The notes beneath the pieces are model-generated. The model made no database searches. It was not told where the DNA came from and saw only the letters and a program-made list of their open reading frames with translations. From VMCP01 sp964408945 (GTDB taxonomy: Bacteria; Bacteroidota; Bacteroidia; NS11-12g; UBA955), in the NCBI GenBank assembly GCA_964408945.1, contig CAYPBJ010000022.1:1-34444 (forward strand): a stretch of 34,444 bases of DNA. The letters are read 5' to 3'. Both the position numbers and the translations under genes were made by a program. Shown here piece by piece: positions 16,543-24,849 of this stretch; position 1 is the stretch's first letter, and each line of letters begins with the position of its first letter.

Positions 16543-19500
16543 TTATCTAATATCTAGGGTGATCTTCTCATCGGTTGCATATCCCTCGCACCCCAAAGAG
16601 AATGTAAACTCTCCTCCCTCAAATACGCGCTGTAAATCTTTATTGATAAAAGTCAATTCAGCCTTACTAAAGGGTATTTCAACCACCACCGATTCATTTT
16701 TCTTGATAAACACCTTATTAAATCCAACCAATTTCTTAACCGATGGTGTGATACTTGCATACAAATCGCTTGCATACAATTGTACCACTTCTTTTGCATC
16801 GTAATTTCCAGAATTGCGAACCGTAACTTTTGCTACCATCAATGAATCTCCCATTCTGGTAATTTCAAAATTACTGTACTCAAAATTCGTATAACTCATC
16901 CCCCATCCAAAATCAAACAAAGGCTGATATGCATTTCGGCCGAAATTCACGTCGTTGTTTTCTGTGTGCTTTCTATCGTAATGTACCACATCACCTGCAA
17001 ATTTGGGATAGGTAAACGGTAGTTTTCCGCTGGGGACTTGTTTTCCATAAATAATATCTGCAATGGCTCTTCCACCTTCATCTCCAGGCAAATAAGCATG
17101 AATCACCGAATTAAACAAGGATACATAGGGCGTAATAATTCTAGGGCGTGCCAAGCATAAAACCAACACCGACTTTCCGCCTTTGGATTTCCATTCTTGC
17201 AAAAATTTCAAATCATCGGCTGGAATTTCAATGCTCAAATCGTTGATGTTACCAGGAACCTCAGTTGCTGGCTTTTCACCCAAACAATAAACCAATACCT
17301 TTTCGTCGTTCTTGGATTCTTGAGTGTATTCTGTGAGTGCTTCGGCAATGGTTATTTTACCCTTAGTTCTGTAACCATTGTTGATACCTTGCCAACTGTG
17401 GGTCCATGCACCATTGATTAAATCCATATTGTTAGCAGCATTACCCATGATTACCGTATTTTGAACCACGCTTGAGTTTTTCAAAGGCAATACGTTTCCA
17501 TCGTTCTTTAATAAGGTGATACTCTCTACGGCAGCTTGATAGTTGATTTCTGTAAACTCCTTTGTTCCAACTTCTAACTGAGGAATCTTAGGAAATTCAC
17601 CTACCAAACCTAATTCATATTTTAACTTTAAAATTCGATAAACAGCCTCATCGATTCGAGACATTGGGACCTCACCTTCTTCCACCAATTCAATCAGCAA
17701 ATCGTTGAACTGAAAATCAGAAGGAGTCATGCTCATGTCTATCCCAGCATTGATGGCCATTTTTACAGCTTCTTTTAACGTTGAAGCTACTTTATGAGTG
17801 GTATTCAACTTATAAATGTCTTCCCAATCAGTAACCGCTACCCCTTTAAATCCAAGTTCAACGCGCAACAGCCCAGTCAATATATCTTTATTGATGTGAA
17901 CCGGAGTGCCGTTTATTTCACCTGAATTGATCATCACCGTCTTGGCACCTGCCTTGATTGCAGTTTCAAAGGTGGGCAAATAGTATTCACGTAAAGTTCT
18001 ATCGTCAATCCACGCCGGAGTCCTGTCCTTGCCACTCAAGGGATAGCTATATCCCAAAAAATGCTTCATACAAGCGGCCACTGAATTATTCATTCCGTTG
18101 TTTTGGTAGCCTGTAATTGCCGCTTTAGTCATGGATTTTGCTAAGAATACATCTTCCCCGTAGGTCTCAAAGAAACGCGACCACAGCGGTTGACGCCCCA
18201 AATCAAGAACCGGTGAAAAGTTCCACGGAATTCCTGATGCACGAACTTCGTGGGCCGTAATTTGGGCAGCGCGACCCACCAATGAAGGATTCCACGAAGC
18301 GGCTTGTCCTATTTGCTGGGGAAACAATGTCGCCCCCATGGTGTAATTGGCACCGTGTATGGCATCAATTCCGTAAATCACGTAAATGCCATGATTGCTT
18401 GACTTTAAAGACGCTCCTTGTATATCATTAATGATGGAATGCCATCTTGCAAGTGAAATAGTGCCAGAACCACAACCAACGTTGAGCACTGAACCCACTT
18501 TGTATTTTCCAAAAGCCACAGCCAATTTTTGAGAATCCAAGGTTTGAGGCTGCTGAAGTGCGCAAATATCACCCTTTGCTATCAAGCCAAGGTCAATTTG
18601 CGTCATTTGCCCTACTTTTTCGGTTAACGACAATTCACTAATCTGAGCCTTGATTTTTTGATCTAGAGTCAAGCCAGAGGCTCCTGAATATCTAAATCCA
18701 AGCAGTTTCAGTCCACGTTGAACATCTTTATGCAATCGAAATTGGTTCCAGAATAATCCGGTTCGGGCATTTTCCATCATAACCACCATTGGACCCTGAT
18801 CTATGGCTAAATACCAGGGTTTTGACCAATTTTTGTGGTCGGAAAACGCATCGATAAAACCGTATTTCTTCAATAACTCGGGTTTGTCGTTGTACCATTT
18901 TGATAAACATTTCAACGACAATGCTGGAGTATAAGGAAACGATGAAATGGCCGCGGTGGGTGAAATAACTCCCTCATCACGGGTTGAATCAGGTGCATGT
19001 CCTGAATAGAAATTCACCGAATAACTGGCTGTTAGTCCCCAAGAACTATCAGAATATCCGCGAAAATTCATCGGATTATTCACGCACCACAAATAGTTAT
19101 TGAGCGTTTGATTGATATTTTCAGATCCGTAATCAGCGTATTTATCTTCCAAACCCATGGGGTTCAAAGCAACGAATGAATAATGCGCCCAAAATAGCGG
19201 TCCGCCGTTGCGAAGATCACCCTGATGCCTGAGTTGAAGCGGGTAATATGACTGTTTCTGGTTGTCAGAAATTTGTTTAATGTCAGCATTGTTGTGATCA
19301 GAATTCGCCCCTGCCCAACCATAATGATATACCCTTGGCTCGATTGGGTGAGTTGGAGATGAAGCAGCCAAAATGTACATGATAAGACATTCGTTATACC
19401 CTTTTACGGCAAAATTCATGGCCCAGCCGTGATTTGGACTCCAATGCCAGTAAAGAACGTCTTCACCCTTGGTATACCAGTCGAATTCTATTTCGCGCCA

Positions 19501-19947
19501 CAACTTTTCAATGCGCTTATTGATGTTTGTGATTCTTTTATTCTTTGGGATGTTTCCACGTTTAACCTCATCGGAGAGGATCTGTTGCACCGATAACAGG
19601 CCTTGCATCAAGAAGCTGCTTTCGACCAAATCTCCGCCGTCGTCTTTGGGACTGAAAGGCTTTACTTTTCCNNNNNNNNNNNNNNNNNNNNNNNNNNNNN
19701 NNNNNNNNNNNNNNNNNNNNNNNNNNNNNNNNNNNNNNNNNNNNNNNNNNNNNNNNNNNNNNNNNNNNNNNGCACCTTCCCAAAAATATTGGAAGGTTTT
19801 GAATTGTACGGTGTCAAAAATTCTTTTTTCGTCGTCCGAAAATTCAGAATATGAAGTGTATTTTTGAAATGGAACAACTTGAGCAGACAACCAAGTTGGA
19901 AAAGCCCAAAGGCACAACAATAGAATGAAAAAACGATTGTACTTCAT
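16543..19947 (-). CDS. GH144-like glucanase fused to GH3 beta-glucosidase (contains assembly gap)
   Basis: The start ATG gives a Sec signal peptide without a lipobox (MKYNRFFILLLCLWAFPTWL then SAQ), predicting a periplasmic enzyme. Residues ~35-419 are a GH144/PF10091 (glycoamylase-type) domain: TFQYFWEG, KDDGGDLVESSFLMQGLL, WHWSPNHGWAMNFAVKGYNE, AASSPTHPIEPRVYHYGW, FPYTPALSLKCL, AIDQGPMVVMMENARTGLFW. After a short GASG linker a complete GH3 follows: DQKIKAQISELSLTEKVGQM, the KHFLGYS motif, nucleophile in AVTDWED (Asp at ~707 in this gapped numbering), a GEKPATEVPGN segment of the ExoI type, and a fibronectin III-like C-terminal domain (GWGMSYTNFEYSN). GH144 members known to me cut beta-1,2-glucan; GH3 would release glucose. 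The 100 N at 19672-19771 remove ~73 residues by comparison with the paralogue at 24850-26577; frame across the gap is kept only if its true length is 1 modulo 3. Confidence 0.85.
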   Translation of the reverse strand: MKYNRFFILLLCLWAFPTWLSAQVVPFQKYTSYSEFSDDEKRIFDTVQFKTFQYFWEGXXXXXXXXXXXXXXXXXXXXXXXXXXXXXXXXXXGKVKPFSPKDDGGDLVESSFLMQGLLSVQQILSDEVKRGNIPKNKRITNINKRIEKLWREIEFDWYTKGEDVLYWHWSPNHGWAMNFAVKGYNECLIMYILAASSPTHPIEPRVYHYGWAGANSDHNNADIKQISDNQKQSYYPLQLRHQGDLRNGGPLFWAHYSFVALNPMGLEDKYADYGSENINQTLNNYLWCVNNPMNFRGYSDSSWGLTASYSVNFYSGHAPDSTRDEGVISPTAAISSFPYTPALSLKCLSKWYNDKPELLKKYGFIDAFSDHKNWSKPWYLAIDQGPMVVMMENARTGLFWNQFRLHKDVQRGLKLLGFRYSGASGLTLDQKIKAQISELSLTEKVGQMTQIDLGLIAKGDICALQQPQTLDSQKLAVAFGKYKVGSVLNVGCGSGTISLARWHSIINDIQGASLKSSNHGIYVIYGIDAIHGANYTMGATLFPQQIGQAASWNPSLVGRAAQITAHEVRASGIPWNFSPVLDLGRQPLWSRFFETYGEDVFLAKSMTKAAITGYQNNGMNNSVAACMKHFLGYSYPLSGKDRTPAWIDDRTLREYYLPTFETAIKAGAKTVMINSGEINGTPVHINKDILTGLLRVELGFKGVAVTDWEDIYKLNTTHKVASTLKEAVKMAINAGIDMSMTPSDFQFNDLLIELVEEGEVPMSRIDEAVYRILKLKYELGLVGEFPKIPQLEVGTKEFTEINYQAAVESITLLKNDGNVLPLKNSSVVQNTVIMGNAANNMDLINGAWTHSWQGINNGYRTKGKITIAEALTEYTQESKNDEKVLVYCLGEKPATEVPGNINDLSIEIPADDLKFLQEWKSKGGKSVLVLCLARPRIITPYVSLFNSVIHAYLPGDEGGRAIADIIYGKQVPSGKLPFTYPKFAGDVVHYDRKHTENNDVNFGRNAYQPLFDFGWGMSYTNFEYSNFEITRMGDSLMVAKVTVRNSGNYDAKEVVQLYASDLYASITPSVKKLVGFNKVFIKKNESVVVEIPFSKAELTFINKDLQRVFEGGEFTFSLGCEGYATDEKITLDIR
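19672..19771. other. Assembly gap (100 N) inside the GH144 domain
   Basis: The gap interrupts the fusion gene between YFWEGA and GKVKPFS. The flanks show no shared sequence, unlike the gap at 5796. Alignment with the GH144 paralogue in this window predicts about 73 missing codons (~220 bases), covering the conserved GGTGFGIMAL segment, so the true gap is likely longer than 100. Confidence 0.9.
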
Positions 19948-19962
19948 GCGAAAGCAAGTTAC

Positions 19963-19991
19963 TGTAAAATTTACAAAAAGTGCAAAATTTG
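19963..19991. promoter_or_regulatory. Two palindromes between divergent fusion and GH31 genes (candidate operator)
   Basis: TGTAAAATTTACA (19963-19975) and CAAAATTTG (19983-19991) are perfect palindromes with an odd central base and a shared AAAATTT core, 7 bases apart, within the 70-base spacer between divergent start codons. The second shares ten bases (CAAAATTTGG) with the palindrome upstream of susC at 31710-31724. On the minus strand TAAATTTT, within the first palindrome, matches 7 of 8 positions of the TAnnTTTG box. Confidence 0.45.
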
Positions 19992-20017
19992 GGGCTTACT
20001 TTTTATAAAAATATACC

Positions 20018-22519
20018 GTGAAGATACTTAGAAAAATTAGTTTTACCTTTTTCCTGCTGGGACTAATAGGTTTGATTTTGACTCCCCATTGGGGATTTTC
20101 GCAAAATAGTGGTTACAATTACCTAATTAGTCAATCCAGAACCTCCAAACAATGGAAATTGGTTACGCGTGATTTCACCTTAAAAATCAATGCTGCGAAA
20201 GCGGGTACATTGGCATTTGAATACCAAAAATCTGGCGTTAGGCATCACTCTTATGGATTGGCCGAGAGTTATGAGAAAACCCTTGAAAAAGCTACAGATA
20301 CCTTTTCAAAGGTATTAAATCTATCAAATGAAAGATGTTTAATCATGTATAACCAACTATACATTGAAATATCTAAAGAGCCTTTTTCCATAAAAATCGA
20401 CAATTTATATCAATCTACCTCCGTCCCCATTTTAGAAGATCACATTCTCGATCCCGTAATTGTAAGCAACGGAAAATGGACTAAAAACTTCAAATTGGGC
20501 AATCAAGAAATGTTTCTTGGATTGGGTGAAAAAACAGGTGGAATAAACCGAGCCGGTTCATCTTTCATCATGGAAAACACAGATAATCCGGGCTATGGAG
20601 GCAATTCCGACCCCTTGTATCAGTCCATTGGATTTTATTACGGTGCGCACAGCGGACATACTTACGGTATATTGTTGGATCATTCACAGAAAAGCAGATT
20701 CAATTTTGGAGCCGCTCAAGATTTTACCAGCATCGAAGTAATTGATGACCATTTGGTTTATTTTTTCATACCGGGTAAAGATTTCACCGAAGTAGCTGCA
20801 AAATACCGTCAATTGACGGGCTGCACTCCCCTTCCTCCGAAATGGAGCTTGGGATATCACCAATCGCGCTGGAGTTACCGTTCTAGTCAACAAATTCAAG
20901 AAGTAATAGACGGATTTAGATTGAATAAATTGCCTCTAGATGCCATCCATTTTGATATTCACTACATGGATCAGAATCGGGCATTTACATTTGATACTTT
21001 GAGATATGGAAACCCCAAATCACTCATTACTTCTATTCAAAAACAAGGAATTCACCCCGTTTGCATCATCGATCCAGGAATTCAGGTCAACGACCAATAC
21101 TCCGTTCATGAAAACGGCATAAAGAAAGATGTTTTTGTAAAATACCCATCGGGCAGGTTGTATGAAGCGAGCGTTTGGCCGGGCTTGTGCCACTTCCCGG
21201 ATTTTTCAAACCCGGTTACCCGCAGTTGGTGGGGCGATGAAATGAAGTTTTACACTTCTTTGGGCATCGACGGATTTTGGAACGACATGAACGAACCCGC
21301 TGCTTGGGGAAAAGATATTCCGCATTATTTATCAATGACCCGCGAAGGACTATACGGCAACATGAACGATGTCCGAAATGCTTACGGAAATTTGATGGCG
21401 AGATCAACCCGAGCAGCTGCTGAAAATCAGCTTGGAAAACGCACTTTTAACCTCACCCGAGCAGGTATGACGGGAATTCAGCGATATTCAGCCGTTTGGA
21501 CCGGCGACAATGTTGCTTCAGATGAACACCTGATGTTGAGCGTCAAATTGCTTACATCTTTGAGTATTTCTGGGGTGGATTTTGTGGGTGCCGATGTTGG
21601 TGGATTCATGGGGAATGCTTCCCCTCAGTTATTTACTCGTTGGATGACCATTGGGGCTTTCACTCCTTTTTTCAGGGGACATAAAATGTCGGATGAAGCT
21701 ATGGCCGAACCTTGGTTGTACGGCGAGAAATACACTGATGTGGTTCGTCATTACATGAAACTGAGATACAGACTGTTACCCTATTTGTACGCAAGTATGC
21801 GTGATAGCCTTACTCCCATAATGCGTCCCATGATTTTTGAAAACACTTGGTTTAATCAAGAAGCGTTGTCATCGAAATTCCAGCATCAGTTTTATTTGGG
21901 AAAATCATTCATGATTGCTCCTGTGGATAGTAAAACTGAAGTTGCTGAGGTTTATTTCCCCGAAAACAACGCTCAATGGTACAGTTTGGCGCACGACGAA
22001 GTTTATTCATCGGGAAAACCCGTTTTGATCAAATCCCCCTTGCACAATTTGCCTGTTTTCGTGAAGGAAGGTAGTGTATTTGCTGAAAATGCCGCATCGG
22101 TGATTGAAAATACAGAATCAAATTCAGATACAATCAATATCCATATTTACTTCAATGCAACCTCCAATGCCGCTTATTTCGGCGAACTATATTTTGACGA
22201 TGGAATTAGCAAAACCAGTGAATTCTGCCATTATAAAATCAAACACATCCAAAACAAAAAGGCAGGAAACATACTTTCTTTTGAGAAATCAGGAAGCCTG
22301 AAATTCCCGCATACATACGTTCAATTGATTTTTCACGGATTCATGAATAAATCCATCAAAATCAACGGAAAACCCCTCAAAATGAACCCTGAGTTTCATA
22401 CCCATTTTGGATTTGACGGATTCATCTACCAAGCTGAAGTATACACCAAGCTTTCACAACCCATCTTTAAGGAAACCTTGTCTGTAAAAGACCTAAATGA
22501 GCTAAAGTTGGAGTTCTAA
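20018..22519 (+). CDS. GH31 alpha-glucosidase
   Basis: The 833-residue product starts at a GTG that gives a good signal peptide (KILRKISFTFFLLGLIGLIL then TPHWGFSQ), predicting periplasmic location. The N-terminal beta domain (~30-260) precedes a TIM barrel with GH31 signatures: PPKWSLGYHQSRWSYRS, AIHFDIHYMD, DGFWNDMNEPAAW (nucleophile Asp423), TRAGMTGIQRYSAVWTGDN (acid/base Asp497), GADVGGFMG, and TPFFRGHK. Length fits family members of the alpha-glucosidase type, which release alpha-linked glucose from non-reducing ends; the exact linkage cannot be read from sequence. It is divergent from the GH144-GH3 fusion across a 70-base spacer with palindromes and convergent with the GH3 gene, 4 bases apart. 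An alpha-glucosidase in a locus otherwise built on beta-glucanases is notable. Confidence 0.92.
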   Translation: MKILRKISFTFFLLGLIGLILTPHWGFSQNSGYNYLISQSRTSKQWKLVTRDFTLKINAAKAGTLAFEYQKSGVRHHSYGLAESYEKTLEKATDTFSKVLNLSNERCLIMYNQLYIEISKEPFSIKIDNLYQSTSVPILEDHILDPVIVSNGKWTKNFKLGNQEMFLGLGEKTGGINRAGSSFIMENTDNPGYGGNSDPLYQSIGFYYGAHSGHTYGILLDHSQKSRFNFGAAQDFTSIEVIDDHLVYFFIPGKDFTEVAAKYRQLTGCTPLPPKWSLGYHQSRWSYRSSQQIQEVIDGFRLNKLPLDAIHFDIHYMDQNRAFTFDTLRYGNPKSLITSIQKQGIHPVCIIDPGIQVNDQYSVHENGIKKDVFVKYPSGRLYEASVWPGLCHFPDFSNPVTRSWWGDEMKFYTSLGIDGFWNDMNEPAAWGKDIPHYLSMTREGLYGNMNDVRNAYGNLMARSTRAAAENQLGKRTFNLTRAGMTGIQRYSAVWTGDNVASDEHLMLSVKLLTSLSISGVDFVGADVGGFMGNASPQLFTRWMTIGAFTPFFRGHKMSDEAMAEPWLYGEKYTDVVRHYMKLRYRLLPYLYASMRDSLTPIMRPMIFENTWFNQEALSSKFQHQFYLGKSFMIAPVDSKTEVAEVYFPENNAQWYSLAHDEVYSSGKPVLIKSPLHNLPVFVKEGSVFAENAASVIENTESNSDTINIHIYFNATSNAAYFGELYFDDGISKTSEFCHYKIKHIQNKKAGNILSFEKSGSLKFPHTYVQLIFHGFMNKSIKINGKPLKMNPEFHTHFGFDGFIYQAEVYTKLSQPIFKETLSVKDLNELKLEF

Positions 22520-22523
22520 TCGG

Positions 22524-24848
22524 TTAAAACTCAGGAGTAACATGAGGCTTAAAGGTCATTAAAACTTTAAGTTCTTTGTTCAAGGTAGTTTGTGAACTTC
22601 CTCCCACAGAAAAACGGAAGATTCCAGGCTCGAAAAACCACTCACCCTTTTGGTCGTAATAACCCAATTGCGATTGTTCAACGTTCACTGTTACTTTTTT
22701 AGACTCACCCGCTTTCAGCGTAACCTTTTCAAATCCAACCAATTGTTTCTTTGGACGAGTATAAGTTGCTTCCAAATCAGATGCATAAAATTGCACCACT
22801 TCTTGTCCATCAATTTGAGAAATATTTTTGATTTCAGCAGTTAAAACAACAGAAGTACCCTTTGTTTCTGCAGTTAAATTTGAATACTCAAAATTGGAAT
22901 AACTCAAGCCAAATCCAAAGGGAAACAAAGGTTCATTGGAAACATCCAAATACTTAGAAGTGTATTTTTGGTTGTTGTCAAAAGGTCTGCCTGTTGTACG
23001 TGAATTGTAGTAAATAGGAATTTGTCCTTCATTTTGAGGAAAAGTCATGGTAATTTTTCCTGAGGGATTATTCTTACCGTACAAAGTATTTACAATGGCT
23101 GGTCCAGCTTGTGTGCCGGGGAACCAACACTCCAAAATAGCGCTACAATAAGGCAAAACATCGGTCAATACCAATGGACGTCCATTCATCAAGACCAAAA
23201 CAATGGGTTTGCCTAATGTGTGTAGACTTTTAATCATTTCTACTTGATGCACAGGCAAATGAATGTTGGATCTTGAAGCAGCTTCTCCACTCATACCAAA
23301 AGTTTCTCCAACTGCCACAACAATGACTTCTGATTTTTTTGCCACTGCCATGGCCTCTTTCAACAGTTTTTTAGAATCTTTTGGGGATTCAATTTGTCCG
23401 TCATGAGGATTTAACTTTGCAATTAATTCTAAGTCTTCCAACAAATTACAACCTTCAGCATATTTGATGTTCTCAGCTTTAACAGTCGAACCAGTTGAAG
23501 TTAAGGCATCCCAAATACTCACGGATTTTTTCCAATCACCAGCACCGCTCCAACTTCCAATCAAATCGCGTTTGCGCTTAATATGCGGGCCAATGAAAGC
23601 AACTTTACTCGTTGGCTTTAATGGTAATACTTGATTTTCATTTTTAAGAAGTACAAACGATTCTTCTGCCGCTTTTTGTGCAGATTGCAAATGCTCAACA
23701 GATAACATCACCGATTGATTTTTCTCATCCAATCCGCGGTATGGATCTGAAAACAATCCCAAACGATATTTAGATAATAGTATATTCTTACACGCTCTGT
23801 CAATGTACTTTAAGTACTCTGGATTTTCTGCAAACAGATATTCAAGATGCAACAAATACAATTCACCAACCATATCCATTTCTGCACCTGCTTTGATAGA
23901 TCTAGCAGCTACTGTTTTACCTATACCCATTCCGTGGTTTTCCAATTCGTTGATGGCTGTGTAATCGGTAACGACCATGCCTTTAAATCCCCATTCCTTG
24001 CGAAGAATTCCCTGAATTAGGTCTTCGTTGCAAGTGGCGGGCATTCCGTTGATGTCATTGAATGAGGTCATTACGGTAGCCACACCTGCGTTGATAGCCG
24101 CTTTATAAGGAGGCAAATAATCATTGTACATTTTGTACAAGCTCATGTCAACGGTATTGTAATCTCTACCAGCTTCGGCGCCACCGTAAAGGGCAAAGTG
24201 CTTCACACAAGCCATGAGTTTATCGTTCTGTTTGGATAGATTTTCAATGTTTTTGCCTTGATATCCCCAAACCATGGCCTCAGAAATCCTGGATCCCAAA
24301 TAGGGGTCTTCACCAGCTCCTTCGGAAACTCGTCCCCACCGAGGGTCACGAGCAATGTCAACCATGGGAGAAAATGTCCAATTCAAACCATCGGCGGTTG
24401 CTTCTTTGGCTGCAACAGATGCTGACTGTTCAATCAGCCCTAAATTCCAAGTAGCTGAAAGTCCCAATGGAATTGGAAAAATGGTTCTATGCCCGTGAAT
24501 GACATCGTAACCCAGCAAAAGAGGAATGCCCAATCTGGTTTCTTTGATTGCTCTTTCTTGAAGTTTACGCACAGCAATAGGAGTGAAGGTATTGAATACC
24601 CCTCCTACCTCGCCGCGTGCAATTTTAGCTTCTACATCTTTACTTAAAACGGGTCCTGTTACATCAAAGCCGACAGATGGCAAATTAAGCTGACCTATTT
24701 TCTCATCGAGGGTCATTTTTGACATCAAACTATCTACGAATGCATTGGCCTTGGCTTCTGCAAAAGGATTATAAATTTGTGCTTGAGCTGAATTACCTAT
24801 TGCAAAAAATGCAAATAAAATTGAACCTAAAATGTGCGTTTTCTTCAT
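22524..24848 (-). CDS. GH3 beta-glucosidase (BglX-like)
   Basis: The 774-residue product has a Sec signal peptide (KKTHILGSILFAFFAIGNSA then QA), so it is probably periplasmic. It shows the standard GH3 order: SLMSKMTLDEKIGQL, DVIHGHRTIFPIPLGLS, SPMVDIARDPRWGRVSEG, CVKHFALYGG, nucleophile in VVTDYTAIN (Asp295), alpha/beta domain with SGEAASRS (acid/base candidate Glu522), and a fibronectin III-like end (FGFGLSYSNFEYSN). The VSEGAGEDPYLGS and SGEAASRS motifs place it with BglX-type beta-glucosidases, a different GH3 branch from the one fused to GH144 nearby. It would hydrolyse terminal beta-glucosides. It starts one base after the GH144 stop (TAATATG), so translation is probably coupled. It is the last gene of the susC operon. 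Confidence 0.94.
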   Translation of the reverse strand: MKKTHILGSILFAFFAIGNSAQAQIYNPFAEAKANAFVDSLMSKMTLDEKIGQLNLPSVGFDVTGPVLSKDVEAKIARGEVGGVFNTFTPIAVRKLQERAIKETRLGIPLLLGYDVIHGHRTIFPIPLGLSATWNLGLIEQSASVAAKEATADGLNWTFSPMVDIARDPRWGRVSEGAGEDPYLGSRISEAMVWGYQGKNIENLSKQNDKLMACVKHFALYGGAEAGRDYNTVDMSLYKMYNDYLPPYKAAINAGVATVMTSFNDINGMPATCNEDLIQGILRKEWGFKGMVVTDYTAINELENHGMGIGKTVAARSIKAGAEMDMVGELYLLHLEYLFAENPEYLKYIDRACKNILLSKYRLGLFSDPYRGLDEKNQSVMLSVEHLQSAQKAAEESFVLLKNENQVLPLKPTSKVAFIGPHIKRKRDLIGSWSGAGDWKKSVSIWDALTSTGSTVKAENIKYAEGCNLLEDLELIAKLNPHDGQIESPKDSKKLLKEAMAVAKKSEVIVVAVGETFGMSGEAASRSNIHLPVHQVEMIKSLHTLGKPIVLVLMNGRPLVLTDVLPYCSAILECWFPGTQAGPAIVNTLYGKNNPSGKITMTFPQNEGQIPIYYNSRTTGRPFDNNQKYTSKYLDVSNEPLFPFGFGLSYSNFEYSNLTAETKGTSVVLTAEIKNISQIDGQEVVQFYASDLEATYTRPKKQLVGFEKVTLKAGESKKVTVNVEQSQLGYYDQKGEWFFEPGIFRFSVGGSSQTTLNKELKVLMTFKPHVTPEF

Positions 24849-24849
24849 A

